64,000 nt of DNA from Bradyrhizobium sp. 138 (GCF_023074075.1 NZ_JADPKT010000087.1:102893-166892), one strand, 5' to 3'; counted from the first letter of the stretch, positions 24,534 through 33,591 are shown. A program made the numbers and translations. Notes: generated from the sequence alone by a model not told the origin.

Positions 24534-26168
24534 TCACGTGCCCGGCCGCGATACCTCGGTCTCCTTGCTGGTGATGAACTCCAGCAGCACCGGGATGCCC
24601 TCCTGCGTCTTCTGGATACCGCGCTTGATCGCGGGCACGATGTCCTCCGGCCTCAATACTCGCTCGCCGTAGCCGCCGAAGGCGCGCGCCATTGCGGCAT
24701 AGTCGCCGGAAATGTCGGTCGAGCGATATTTTTCGGTCGAGACCGGCATCACCTTCAATTCGATCGCCATCGAGAAATTATTGAGCAGGATCGACATGAT
24801 CGGAATGCGCTCGCGCACCGCCGTCTCGAAATCCATGCCCGTGAATCCAATGGCAGCATCGCCCCAGACATTGATGCAGAGCTTGTCGGGCTTGGCGAGC
24901 TTGGCGCCCATCGCAAGGCCGAGGCCGTAGCCGAGCTGCGTGGTCTTGCCCCAGCCGAGATAGGTGAGGGGCGCGACCGACTTCCAGAACGGCGAGAGCT
25001 GGTCGCGCGGGCTGCCGGCATCATGCGTGATGATGGTGTTCTCGACGTCGACGGTGTGCTGCAAATCCCAGAGCACGCGATAGGGGCTGAGCGGCGCATC
25101 GTTGCTGGTGAGTTTTGGCATCCATTTCGCCAGCCACTCCTTGTGCGAGGCCGCGATCTCGGCCGCGACTGCGGAAGCATCGCGATCAGCAGTGACGGTC
25201 TTGCCGATCTCCTCCAGCAGCGCGTCGAGCACGAGGCCGGCGTCACCGACGAGGCCGATCCTGGCCTCCACATCCTTGTTGAGATGATTGGGATCGAGCG
25301 TGGAATGGATGATGGTCTTGCCCTTCGGCATCGCGATGCCGAAGTTCGTCTCGGTGAAGGAGCAGCCGATGCCGAAGATGACGTCGGCCTCGCTCAGAAA
25401 CTTCGGCACCGCGCGCGGCACCGCGAGCCCGCCCGAGCCGAGCGAGAGTGGATGGGTTTCCGGGAACGACGATTTGCCCCCTAAGCTGGTGGTGACGGGG
25501 ATCGCCAGCCGCTCCGCGAGCCGCTTCAACTGCGGCCAGGCTTGCGCGTAATGCACGCCCTGGCCGGCATAGATCACAGGCCGTTTTGCATTCACGAGCA
25601 GGCCGGCGGCATGCTTCACATGCACGGGGTCGGCGCCGTAGCGGGTGCGCAGCACCGGCGTGTAGTCGAGCGGCTCCGGCACCTCCTCGTTCCACATGTC
25701 GGAGGGGATTTCGACGATCACGGGCCCGCCGCGGCCATTCTTCAGCTTGGTGAAGGCGCGGCGGAAGATGTTGGCGACTTCCGCGGCGAGGATGATTGGC
25801 TCGGACGATTTCGCGAACGGCTTCATCGCCTCGCTGGAATTGAAGTTCGGCTCGATATGGGAGAGCCTGCGCTGATAGCCCATCGGCAGCACCAGCACCG
25901 GCACGGATTCGCCAAAGCACTGCGCAACGCCGCCCATGGCATTCTCGGCGCCCGGGCCATGCTGCATGCAGAACGCGCCGATGCTGCGGCCCGACGTCAC
26001 CCGCGAGATCGCATCCGCCATGTGGATGCCGACGCGCTCCTGCCGCACCATCACCGGGCGGATCTCGGCCTTCGCCGCATGCTCGATCAGGTGGTTGACG
26101 GGATAGCCGCAGAGGATCTCGATGCCCTCGCGCCTCATGATTTCCGCAATGGCGGTGCCGAGCTTCAT
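24534..26168 (-). CDS. Thiamine-diphosphate-dependent enzyme, acetolactate-synthase-like
   Basis: A 544-residue enzyme of the ThDP superfamily with the usual three domains. The Pyr domain contains E44 (RQERVG), the cofactor-activating glutamate, followed by FCMQHGPGAENAMGG. The middle domain has KRPVIYAGQGV. The PP domain carries the ThDP motif as NVWGDAAIGFTGMDFET....I.NNFSMAIE. It resembles acetolactate synthase large subunits but lacks branched-chain context, and no small subunit gene is near, so a role in 2-oxoacid decarboxylation or carboligation is open. ATG 26168 follows GGGAGAGAGA. It is divergent from the molybdenum hydroxylase genes. Confidence 0.88.
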   Translation of the reverse strand: MKLGTAIAEIMRREGIEILCGYPVNHLIEHAAKAEIRPVMVRQERVGIHMADAISRVTSGRSIGAFCMQHGPGAENAMGGVAQCFGESVPVLVLPMGYQRRLSHIEPNFNSSEAMKPFAKSSEPIILAAEVANIFRRAFTKLKNGRGGPVIVEIPSDMWNEEVPEPLDYTPVLRTRYGADPVHVKHAAGLLVNAKRPVIYAGQGVHYAQAWPQLKRLAERLAIPVTTSLGGKSSFPETHPLSLGSGGLAVPRAVPKFLSEADVIFGIGCSFTETNFGIAMPKGKTIIHSTLDPNHLNKDVEARIGLVGDAGLVLDALLEEIGKTVTADRDASAVAAEIAASHKEWLAKWMPKLTSNDAPLSPYRVLWDLQHTVDVENTIITHDAGSPRDQLSPFWKSVAPLTYLGWGKTTQLGYGLGLAMGAKLAKPDKLCINVWGDAAIGFTGMDFETAVRERIPIMSILLNNFSMAIELKVMPVSTEKYRSTDISGDYAAMARAFGGYGERVLRPEDIVPAIKRGIQKTQEGIPVLLEFITSKETEVSRPGT

Positions 26169-26529
26169 GGCGTCTCTCTCCCTGGCAAGGCCGGTTGATC
26201 CGGCTTGAGAGAGAGAGGATCAGGAATTGCGGGAAGCGTAAAGCGCAGTTGATCTCGCCCGCAGGTAGGTCAGCCATGCAGGACGAGCGATCGCTACTCT
26301 GCGGTTCGCAGCTGCCCTCGGTATTGATCAAAGTGTCGCGCGACGAGAAGGCGCACGCCATGCGACTTGGCGCTGAAGCAACAGGCAGCACAGCACATGC
26401 AGCCGGCCACCGAGTCAAACCTTTATCGTGCGAATTCGAAACTGAGCGCCGGTGCTGCAGGCTTTGGGTTTGACAGTTTTGAAGCTGCGGGAGCACCGTA
26501 GCTTCGGCGTTATGTAGGGACATATCGAC
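26169..26529. other. Divergent control region between the ThDP enzyme and the molybdenum hydroxylase genes
   Basis: This 361-bp stretch has no convincing gene; a 92-codon plus-strand frame inside it has no ribosome site or recognisable domain. A TTGACA at 26470-26475 could be a -35 for the iorA-like gene but no matching -10 is clear. A short inverted repeat GAAGCT/AGCTTC lies at about 26481-26504. Confidence 0.45.
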
Positions 26530-26994
26530 ATGATCGAGCTCACGGTGAACGGGATCAAGCGCCAGGTCGACGTCGTTGCGGAGATGCCTCTGCTCTGGGT
26601 GCTGCGCGACGAGCTCGGCATCACCAGCGCCAAATACGGCTGCGGGGTCGCGCAATGCGGCGCGTGCACCGTCCAGATCGATGGAATGGCGGTCAGATCC
26701 TGCCAGGCGCATATCGGCGAGGTCGCCGGCAAGTCGGTCGTCACGCTCGAAGGGCTCGAGAAGAAGGAGCAGCATCCGGTCTTGCAGGCCTGGATCGAGC
26801 ATCAGGTCCCGCAATGCGGCTACTGTCAGACCGGCCAGATCATGCAGGCTATCTCCCTTCTGGATCTGATCTCCCAGCCGACGGACGAGGAGATCAACCA
26901 GGTGATGTCCGGCAATCTTTGCCGCTGCGGCACCTATCCGCGCATCCGTGCGGCGATCCATGCGGCTGCGGCCAAGAAGATGGCGGAGAAGTGA
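26530..26994 (+). CDS. iorA: (2Fe-2S) subunit of a molybdenum hydroxylase (IorA-like)
   Basis: A 154-residue iron-sulfur subunit. The plant-type [2Fe-2S] cluster cysteines are in YGCGVAQCGACTVQIDG, and the second cluster in PQCGYCQTGQIM and GNLCRCGTYPRIR. It passes electrons from the molybdenum centre of the large subunit to an acceptor. Its length fits IorA of isoquinoline 1-oxidoreductase and similar aldehyde oxidases that lack a FAD subunit. The large-subunit gene starts 1 bp after its stop, and a di-haem cytochrome gene follows, so electrons probably go to cytochrome c rather than to NAD. Confidence 0.93.
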   Translation: MIELTVNGIKRQVDVVAEMPLLWVLRDELGITSAKYGCGVAQCGACTVQIDGMAVRSCQAHIGEVAGKSVVTLEGLEKKEQHPVLQAWIEHQVPQCGYCQTGQIMQAISLLDLISQPTDEEINQVMSGNLCRCGTYPRIRAAIHAAAAKKMAEK

Positions 26995-26995
26995 G

Positions 26996-29251
26996 ATGGG
27001 CCACATGCAGACCCTTTCGCGGCGAGCTTTCGTTTTCGGCTCCGCTGCCGTCGCCGGCGGCATCGCTTTTGGTGCCTATGGCAGCGCCGAAGCGGCCGTG
27101 CCCAGCGCCGACGGCAATCCGCTGGCCGCCGGCCTCGGCGCGAATTCGGTGACCTTCAATCCCTGGGTCGAGATCAGCCCGGACAAGATCACGCTGATCG
27201 CGCAACACGCGGACATCGGCCAGGGTGTCGGCTCGGTGCAGCCGATCATGATCGCCGAGGAGATGGACCTCGATCCCGGCCAGTTCGAAATCCGGTTCGC
27301 CGGTCCAAGTCCCGCTTATTTCAACACGGGCTTTGCCGACGAGTTCGCGCCGTTCGTGGCCGCGGACCAAAGCCCGGCTGCGGAGGAAGCGCGCGCGGCG
27401 ACGCTCGAATGGCTGCGAAAGTCCGGCCTGCAAATGACGGGTGGATCCAGCACCATTCCGGACACTTATCAGAAGCTGCGCGTCGCCGGTGCGGTGGCGC
27501 GCGAGACGCTCAAGGCCGCCGCAGCCAAACGCTCGGGCGTCGCAGTGGCCGACCTTCGCACGCAATCGGGCCATGTGGTCCTGCCCGACGGAACCAGGAT
27601 CGCCTATGGCGCACTCGCGGCAGATGCCGCGAAAATTCCGCCGGTGCTCGATGCACAGCCGCGCGACCCGTCCAAATGGCGGATGCTCGGCAAGCCGATG
27701 ATGCGCCTTGACGTTCGCGAGAAGGTCATGGGCGAGCTGAAGTTCGGCATCGATATCAAGATGGACGGGATGCTCTACGCCTCCGTCAAGCTGAACCCCA
27801 ACAAGGGGCAGCCGCTGAAATCCTACGATGCCGGCAAGGCGCGGGCGATGCCGGGGGTGAAAAAGATCCTCGAAATCAAGAATGGCGTCGCGGTGATCGC
27901 CACGAACAGCTGGTACGCGATGAAGGCGGTCGACGCCATCGCTTGCGAGTGGGCGCCCTCGGCCTATCCCTCCGAGCAGGCCGATCATTGGAAAGTGCTG
28001 GAATCCTCGTTCAAGCCGGAGTTCCTCGGCAAGGAGTGGCGAAAGACCGGCGACATCGAGAGCGCCCTGAAGACGGGCAAGCTCGTCGAAGCCGAATATC
28101 GCGCGCCCTATGTGGCGCATCAGCCGCTCGAGCCGCTGAACGGGGTCGGCCTCGTCACCGACAAGGGTATGGAAATCTGGGTTGGCCATCAGAGCCCACG
28201 CTTCGTGCAGTGGGTCGCATCGACGGCGATCGGCCTCAAGCCGGAACAGGTCACCTTCCACAATCAGTGGAGCGGTGGAAGCTTCGGCCACCGTCTCGAA
28301 TACGAGAACGTCCGCGTTCTCGCCGAGATTGCAAATCAGATGAAGGGAACGCCGATCAAACTCGTGTTCTCGCGCGAGGAGGATTTCCTCCAGGACATTC
28401 CGCGGCAGATCGCGATCGCACGGCATCGCGGCAGCATCGACAAGGGAAAGATCGTCGCGGCCGATCTGCAGCTGGCTTCGACTACTCCGCTCAAGGGGCT
28501 GCTCGAGCGTTCGGGGACGCCCTCGAAGGATCCCGACGGGCAATTGGCCGCCGGCCTGTGGAACGTCTATTACGACATTCCCAATTTTCGGGGCACGAGC
28601 TACGAAGCGCAGGGACTTTCGCCGAGCACGACGTGGCGCTCGGTCGGTGCCTCGACATCCGGCTTCTTCACCGAAAGCTTCATCGACGAATTGATCCATG
28701 CGGCGGGCCTCGATCCCCTGAAGGCGCGCATCGCGATGTGCACCGTGCCGCACTATCGCAAGGTGCTGGAAACGGTCGCGGAGATGTCGGATTGGAACGG
28801 ACCGCTCGGTAACGGCCGAGGGCGCGGCGTCGCCTTCGTGGAGTCGTTCGGGACACCGGCCGCCGAAGTCGTCGAGGTGACGGCGACGGACCGCGGCATC
28901 AGGGTCGACAAGGTCTGGGTCGCGGTCGATGTCGGCAAGGTCGTCGATCCCGTCAATTTCGAGAACCAGGTGCAGGGCGGCGTCATCTGGGGACTTGGCC
29001 ACGCCATCAATTGCGAGCTGACTTATGCCAAGGGCGCGGTGCAGCAGACCAACTACAATCACCACGAAGCCATGCGGATCTATCAATGCCCGGTCATCGA
29101 GGTTCGCGGGCTCGAGAACGATCCGAAGGTGAGGGGAGTCGGAGAGCCGCCGGTGCCTCCCGCAGCGCCTGCGCTCGCCAATGCGATCTTCGCGGCGACC
29201 GGAAAACGCATCCGCGAGATGCCTTTCAACAAGTTCATCGATTTCGTGTGA
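26996..29251 (+). CDS. iorB: Molybdopterin-binding large subunit of a molybdenum hydroxylase (IorB-like)
   Basis: A 751-residue catalytic subunit of the xanthine oxidase family, IorB type. The N-terminus carries a Tat signal (SRRAFVFGSAAVAGG), so the folded enzyme is probably moved to the periplasm with its small partner. The molybdenum cofactor regions are visible as QHADIGQGVGS, GGSFGHRLEYENV, and GVGEPPVPPAAPAL, which holds the catalytic glutamate. The substrate, whether aldehyde or N-heterocycle, cannot be told. ATG 26996 was chosen; ATG 27005 also keeps the Tat signal. It forms an operon with the iron-sulfur subunit and the cytochrome 6 bp downstream. Confidence 0.92.
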   Translation: MGHMQTLSRRAFVFGSAAVAGGIAFGAYGSAEAAVPSADGNPLAAGLGANSVTFNPWVEISPDKITLIAQHADIGQGVGSVQPIMIAEEMDLDPGQFEIRFAGPSPAYFNTGFADEFAPFVAADQSPAAEEARAATLEWLRKSGLQMTGGSSTIPDTYQKLRVAGAVARETLKAAAAKRSGVAVADLRTQSGHVVLPDGTRIAYGALAADAAKIPPVLDAQPRDPSKWRMLGKPMMRLDVREKVMGELKFGIDIKMDGMLYASVKLNPNKGQPLKSYDAGKARAMPGVKKILEIKNGVAVIATNSWYAMKAVDAIACEWAPSAYPSEQADHWKVLESSFKPEFLGKEWRKTGDIESALKTGKLVEAEYRAPYVAHQPLEPLNGVGLVTDKGMEIWVGHQSPRFVQWVASTAIGLKPEQVTFHNQWSGGSFGHRLEYENVRVLAEIANQMKGTPIKLVFSREEDFLQDIPRQIAIARHRGSIDKGKIVAADLQLASTTPLKGLLERSGTPSKDPDGQLAAGLWNVYYDIPNFRGTSYEAQGLSPSTTWRSVGASTSGFFTESFIDELIHAAGLDPLKARIAMCTVPHYRKVLETVAEMSDWNGPLGNGRGRGVAFVESFGTPAAEVVEVTATDRGIRVDKVWVAVDVGKVVDPVNFENQVQGGVIWGLGHAINCELTYAKGAVQQTNYNHHEAMRIYQCPVIEVRGLENDPKVRGVGEPPVPPAAPALANAIFAATGKRIREMPFNKFIDFV

Positions 29252-29257
29252 GGGTGG

Positions 29258-29893
29258 ATGATGAAGGGATTTTTGATCGCGGTGGTCCTCATCGCTTCGT
29301 CGGTTGCAGCCCTCACGGGACTTGTCGCGGCCAAGGACGAAGCCAGCAAAGACATCCTGCCGCCGGGCAGTGTGAGCCGGGCGGCGGGGTTGGAGGCCTG
29401 GAAGCGGATCGAAGCGGTGGTGACTCATCCGCGTTGCGCCAACTGCCACGTCGATGCCAAGGCCATTCCGATCTGGACGCCGGCAGGCGAAACCAGGCCT
29501 CGCGTGCATGGAATGAACATCCACGGCGGAGAGAGCCGCATCGGCGCGGAGGCGATCCCGTGCTCGACCTGTCACATGACCTCGACACAGGCGAACGAGC
29601 CGGCACCGGCACCGCCGCGCGCCGGCATCGACTGGCAGCTCGCCCCGGTCGCTTTCATCTGGTTTGGCAAGAGCGGCGCCGAGATCTGCGCGCAGCTGAA
29701 GGATCCCAAGCGCAATGGCGGCCGCGACGCCGCCGGCCTCGTCGAGCACCTGCGGCACGATGCATCCCTGAGCGGATTCATTCCCCGCGGCTGGGCTCCC
29801 GGCGCAGGCCGCTCGACGCCGCCGGGGACCTTCGAGGATCACGTCAAGGACATGGCGACGTGGGGTGCGGCGGGACAGCCCTGTCCGAACTGA
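29258..29893 (+). CDS. Secreted di-haem cytochrome c of the molybdenum hydroxylase operon
   Basis: A 211-residue protein with a signal peptide (residues 1-25) and two CxxCH haem-binding sites, CANCH and CSTCH, about 52 residues apart. It follows the IorB-like gene by 6 bp. Periplasmic cytochromes with this position are the expected electron acceptor for Tat-exported molybdenum hydroxylases without FAD, and its maturation would need the Ccm system found at 38-42 kb. Two ATG codons, 29258 and 29261, overlap; either keeps the signal peptide. Its stop lies 4 bp from the convergent hypothetical gene. Confidence 0.9.
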   Translation: MMKGFLIAVVLIASSVAALTGLVAAKDEASKDILPPGSVSRAAGLEAWKRIEAVVTHPRCANCHVDAKAIPIWTPAGETRPRVHGMNIHGGESRIGAEAIPCSTCHMTSTQANEPAPAPPRAGIDWQLAPVAFIWFGKSGAEICAQLKDPKRNGGRDAAGLVEHLRHDASLSGFIPRGWAPGAGRSTPPGTFEDHVKDMATWGAAGQPCPN

Positions 29894-29897
29894 CGCG

Positions 29898-30290
29898 TTA
29901 TCTGCAGTTTTGGCAGATCATCAGCTTTCGCTTCAAGGCCGCATCTTCCTGGTCGAGGTCATTCGCATCCGCATTGGATCTGGTGTCCCGTGCCGCGCGC
30001 GATCGCGGCGCCGCCCGGCTCGGTGTGTCGTTGTCATCGGCGGTGCCGACGCTGAAGCCATCATAGTCGGTGGCCGGATTCGGCTGCGGCCCATGGACGA
30101 CGGATGGTGAGGCCTCCCTGCCGGCGGCCGCCGGTGGAATCCTCGAATTCTCGGTGTTCGCGCGCGGCGGTGAGGCGGTTGGCGGAACAAGCGAAACCGG
30201 CGGCGCGACCGACGTCTGTCCCCTCGCGCTGCCCTGCGACCAGACGCCGATCAACATCAGGCCGAGAGCCAACAGCGTCACGCTTCTCAT
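29898..30290 (-). CDS. Secreted hypothetical protein with a C-terminal CxxC
   Basis: A 130-residue protein that begins with a signal peptide (residues 1-25) and continues as a low-complexity Pro/Ala/Ser region ending in a conserved-looking basic tail, ALKRKLMICQNCR. I do not recognise the family and no catalytic residues are evident. ATG 30290 was preferred to ATG 30296 because AAAGG lies 6 bp ahead of it. It converges on the cytochrome gene; its upstream side borders the long repeat-rich gap. Confidence 0.6.
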   Translation of the reverse strand: MRSVTLLALGLMLIGVWSQGSARGQTSVAPPVSLVPPTASPPRANTENSRIPPAAAGREASPSVVHGPQPNPATDYDGFSVGTADDNDTPSRAAPRSRAARDTRSNADANDLDQEDAALKRKLMICQNCR

Positions 30291-30412
30291 CTGCATCCTT
30301 TAAGCCGCTCTGGTTCATCGATTGGCGGCATCGCTCGTCGAGCGGCGCCGTGGTGAAGGATATCAGGACTCGCATGGCGTCAAAAGCGTGGCGGGAATCT
30401 CGGCTGCGGCGA

Positions 30413-30574
30413 TCCTTCGAGACGCCCGCCTTCGGCGGGCCCTCAGGATGAGGACGGAGTGCGCGACTACAATTTCACGGGGCAAGGGTGCTGCTTAGCC
30501 TCATCCTGAGGAGACCGCCACCGGGTCCGCGCAAAGCGCGGCCCGATGACAGGCTCCGCGGTCGTCTCGAAGGA
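30413..30574. repeat. Nested inverted repeat (TCCTTCGAGACG/CTCAGGATGAGG type)
   Basis: Two pairs of perfect 12-bp arms are nested. The outer pair is 30413-30424 with 30563-30574 and the inner pair is 30442-30453 with 30499-30510. Together they could form a long hairpin. This is a common kind of intergenic repeat in Bradyrhizobium and contains no gene. Confidence 0.75.
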
Positions 30575-30704
30575 CGAGGCGCGCGCACGGGCGCCGCCAA
30601 ACGTCATATGCGATTGCCTGCCCCGGAGCTGGCCCCGTCCCACCCACCATCCGTTGTGGTGCCCGACGGCCAAAACACGCAAGCCGTGGGTCGATATCTC
30701 CCGG

Positions 30705-31306
30705 CAAAAATATTCGAATTTACAGAAGTTCGGTTTTGCCGTACAAGCCTGGCCATCCCGCCCGCCACAAGGGGCGTTTCGCGATCGTCACGAGACGCGG
30801 GCCGGGATGCGGTGGCCGCGACGGCGTCGGCGCGTCATGTTGGTTGCAGGGCGGGAAACCGTGAGCAGCGACGGGCGCGATACGACACGGCGCTGACAGC
30901 GTCTTCGCATGGTCTCGACGGTGAGCGCACGCCAGCCGTGGAGAACCCAGCGAGGATGTGCGCGGACGGAGAAGTCGTGTGGTCCTGACGCCCGGGGTTC
31001 TGGCGTCAAGTCAAGCGGTGATGTAGCGGCCAACCGGCACGCGCATCAGTCATCTGCAAGGCGACGGGGGCAATAGTGCAACGCTCCCCGAGGAGAGCAC
31101 GAAGGACACCGTGAAAACCATCCGCGCAGGGAAGGCCGGGCGACCGGCATCACCTGTCGTCCACCCCGTGCGCGTTCTTTCGCACACGCGGGACTTCGGG
31201 TGCCAGCCGGCGCCCGGCCTTCCCTGCGCCCTTGCTCTAGATAAGGGCGGAAGAAGACAGCAAAGCTCGGGCGAATCAAGCCGCGAGAATGCGAAGGTAT
31301 GCCTGC
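30705..31306 (+). repeat. Long dispersed repeat, copy A
   Basis: About 600 bp here match 63254-63855 in inverted orientation. The clearest block is 31060-31105, where about 43 of 45 bases agree with the reverse complement of the other copy. Each copy carries perfect 18-bp arms (CGCAGGGAAGGCCGGGCG; here 31125-31142 with 31211-31228). Short open frames inside are not convincing genes. It has no transposase, so it looks like a non-autonomous or decayed element. Confidence 0.75.
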
Positions 31307-31311
31307 GATGT

Positions 31312-31400
31312 CGTAGGATGGGTAGAGCACTTGCGAAACCCATCATGTTTCAACGGAGAAGAAGTATTGATGGGTTTCGCTTCGCTCTACCCATCCTACG
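31312..31400. repeat. Long-armed hairpin repeat (GTAGGATGGGTAGAGC type)
   Basis: The left arm 31312-31345 and right arm 31368-31400 pair over about 29 bases, with a small bulge where ACTTG faces GAAG, around a 22-base loop. This is a typical short interspersed palindrome of Bradyrhizobium. It directly follows the long repeat copy A. Confidence 0.8.
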
Positions 31401-31421
31401 AACTCCCGCAAGCAGCGGTCT

Positions 31422-31569
31422 CGTGCCCCGGACGTAGCGCAGCGCGCCGCGTCTTTGCGGCGTGGTGCGCTGCAGAGCCGGGGCCCATGTCTCAGAGCGC
31501 GATCATCGGAAAGATGGCTCCCGGCTCTGCGCCGCAACGTGAAGGACGTTGCAGCGCGTCCGGGACACG
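31422..31569. repeat. Imperfect palindromic repeat (CCGGACG...CAGAGCCGGG type), copy 1
   Basis: Outer arms 31422-31434 and 31557-31569 pair with one mismatch; inner arms GCAGAGCCGGG at 31472-31482 and CCCGGCTCTGC at 31520-31530 are perfect. A relative with the same arms lies at 63057-63214. The whole gap from 30291 to 31604 is made of such repeats and holds no credible gene. Confidence 0.75.
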
Positions 31570-31604
31570 GATCATGCGTGCCGTCGCCCACACTATCCGC
31601 CCGG

Positions 31605-31769
31605 TTACTTCGTGGCGGCGTCGATCGCGTTGAACTTGTTGCTGAGCAGCGCGCTGCCGGTGCTGTTCACGATGGTGACGATCGCGAGCGCGATCCCCGC
31701 GGCAATCAGGCCGTACTCGATCGCAGTTGCACCATTTTCATCGGCAAGGAACGACCTCAGCAAACGCAT
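31605..31769 (-). CDS. Flp/Fap-type class IVb pilin
   Basis: A 54-residue prepilin. The leader MRLLRSFLADENG is followed by the processing site, with G13 before A14, then Glu and Tyr at positions +5 and +6 (ATAIEYG) as is typical for Flp pilins, and one hydrophobic helix. ATG 31769 follows AGGAGTT; the open frame extends further but gives no leader. No cpa/tad assembly genes are in the window, so this is an orphan pilin copy. Repeats lie directly downstream of it. Confidence 0.92.
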   Translation of the reverse strand: MRLLRSFLADENGATAIEYGLIAAGIALAIVTIVNSTGSALLSNKFNAIDAATK

Positions 31770-32076
31770 TGCCAACTCCTGTTCGTCCGATCCAACGTAG
31801 GGTCGCATCGTCATCGGACTCATCAATAGATCGAATAAGTCTTATGCGCGCCAAAAGAATTAAGCCCGGGCAAGTCGCGCCTCCGCTGATACGACGACAC
31901 CCCTTAAATTAAGGTTCCATCGGTCCGTCCAAATGGATTCAAATCGGCAGACCCCCGCCGGCAGGGGTGGTGAAGTGCGCCAGCCGCAGGTCCTGATGCG
32001 AGCCGGGAGGCCGGTCGCGCCGGGCAGGCGAGTGCCGGTTAACGGATTGTTGAGGCTGTTTGCCAAGCCATCGCGC
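31770..32076. other. Intergenic stretch upstream of the Flp pilin
   Basis: No gene, tRNA or terminator is evident in these 307 bases. CCTTAAATTAAGG at 31902-31914 is a perfect 13-bp palindrome that could be an operator for the pilin gene, whose start lies about 130 bp away. Confidence 0.4.
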
Positions 32077-32313
32077 TCATCCGCGCCGGCCGCCGGCATT
32101 CAGCGCCCGCAACATCGCGATGCGGGCGAACATCATCCAGCCGCCGCCCGTCTCGGCGGCCTTGATCAAGGTCTCGATGGCGGTCTGCCAATGTGCCTCG
32201 TGCTGGGCGTCCTCGGGCAAGCGCATGATGTAGTCCGCCGCTTGCTGAAGCGTGAGCAGCTCGCGTTTGCTGTCGACGCGAACGGGATCGTCGAACGCCG
32301 TCGACCAGGGCAT
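32077..32313 (-). CDS. DUF982 domain-containing protein
   Basis: A 78-residue cytoplasmic protein of the DUF982 family, widespread and multicopy in rhizobia. The layout fits: DPVRV at the start, an LTLQQAADYIMRLPEDAQHEAHWQTAIETL core helix pair (shown over residues 20-50 as AADYIM and HWQTAIE), and an Ala-rich end. Function is unknown. It lies downstream of Ku on the same strand with 58 bp between them. Confidence 0.85.
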   Translation of the reverse strand: MPWSTAFDDPVRVDSKRELLTLQQAADYIMRLPEDAQHEAHWQTAIETLIKAAETGGGWMMFARIAMLRALNAGGRRG

Positions 32314-32371
32314 GTCAGGCCGCCCGATCCGCGAGGAGTGACGTCACGGTGTGATTGCAGATGCGATGCTG

Positions 32372-33355
32372 TCAGCCTGCCTTCTTCGTCCGCGCCGGGG
32401 CGCGCACCGGCTTGTCGGCGGCCTTTTTCGAAGCGTCCTTCGCCGTCTTCGCCGCAGCATCCTTGCCGCCCTTGCCGGCGATGGGGAGCAGCATCTCGCG
32501 CTGGCCCTCGACGCGCTTCTTCGGCTTCTTGGCCTTGGAGGTGTCCTTGGCCACCTTCGCCGCAGGCGCGGCATCCTTTTCGTTCGCGATGCTCTTCTTC
32601 AGCGCGTCCATCAAATTGATGACGTTGCCGCCGCTCTTCGGCGTGGCCCTGGCTGCGATCGGCATGCCCGAGCGCTTCTTGTTGATGAGATCGATCAGGG
32701 CGGTCTCGTAATGGTCCTCGAACAGCTCGGGCTCGAACGCGCCGGACTTCTTCTCGACGATGTGTTTTGCCAGGTCGAGCATGTCCCTGGTGAGCTTCAC
32801 GTCCTGGATGTCGTCGAAATATTCGGTCTCGCTGCGGACCTCGTAGGGATAGCGCAGCAGCGTGCCCATCAGCCCGCTCTCGAGCGGCTCGAGCGCGATG
32901 ATGTGCTCGCGGTTGGTCAGCACCACGCGGCCGATCGCGACCTTGTCCATGCTGCGAATGGTCTCGCGGATCACGGCATAGGCGTCGTGGCCGACCTTGC
33001 CGTCCGGCACGAGATAATAGGGGCGGATCAGGTAGCGGTTGTCGATGTCGGCCTTCGGCACGAACTCGTCGATGTCGATCGTGTGGGTCGAGTCGAGCGC
33101 GATGTCGTCGAGCTCGTCCTTGGTGACCTCGATATAGGTGTCGGTGTCGACCTTGTAGCCCTTGACGATGTCCTCGGAGGTCACCTCGTCACCGGTCTCG
33201 GCGTCGACCTTGAGGTACTTGATCCGGTGGCCGGTCTTGCGGTTGATCTGATTGAAGGAGACCTTCTCGGTATCCGAAGTGGCCGGATAGAGCGCGACCG
33301 GACAGGTCACGAGCGACAGACGCAAAAAACCCTTCCAATTGGCGCGGGGGGCCAT
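32372..33355 (-). CDS. ku: Non-homologous end-joining protein Ku
   Basis: A 327-residue bacterial Ku, a homodimeric ring that binds double-strand DNA ends and recruits the LigD ligase. The Ku core covers about residues 8-265: WKGFLRLSLVTCPVALYPA at the start, then RIKYLKVDAETGDEV, IDEFVPKADIDNRYLIRPYY and GRVVLTNREHIIALEP. A long Lys/Ala-rich tail, the usual DNA-binding extension, ends the protein. No ligD gene is within the window; in this group ku and ligD copies are often apart. A 51-residue membrane protein gene starts 237 bp away in the opposite direction. Confidence 0.96.
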   Translation of the reverse strand: MAPRANWKGFLRLSLVTCPVALYPATSDTEKVSFNQINRKTGHRIKYLKVDAETGDEVTSEDIVKGYKVDTDTYIEVTKDELDDIALDSTHTIDIDEFVPKADIDNRYLIRPYYLVPDGKVGHDAYAVIRETIRSMDKVAIGRVVLTNREHIIALEPLESGLMGTLLRYPYEVRSETEYFDDIQDVKLTRDMLDLAKHIVEKKSGAFEPELFEDHYETALIDLINKKRSGMPIAARATPKSGGNVINLMDALKKSIANEKDAAPAAKVAKDTSKAKKPKKRVEGQREMLLPIAGKGGKDAAAKTAKDASKKAADKPVRAPARTKKAG

Positions 33356-33591
33356 GGGCTACTCCAAACGCAACAGGGACAGACGATCAGGATACCATCG
33401 GGGAACAACGAATCAAAGCAAGGTCGGTTGCTGAATCTTGCAACTGCGTTAACCGGTCGCTGGGCCCTGCGGCCGTTGCCCGATCCGGGGCCCAAAAGCC
33501 GGAACATCATATCCCATCACGCGTTGGCTCGGGACATCGGCTGCGAGGACGTCGCGGCTATCGGAAGCGACATCCAGAGATTGAGGGCATC

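Noticed and set aside
26195..26473. 92-codon plus-strand frame upstream of iorA
   Set aside because: No ribosome site, no domain, and a start within the promoter region of the ThDP gene.
26894..29842. 982-codon open frame on the minus strand
   Set aside because: It is antisense to the iorAB and cytochrome genes and has the usual antisense composition.
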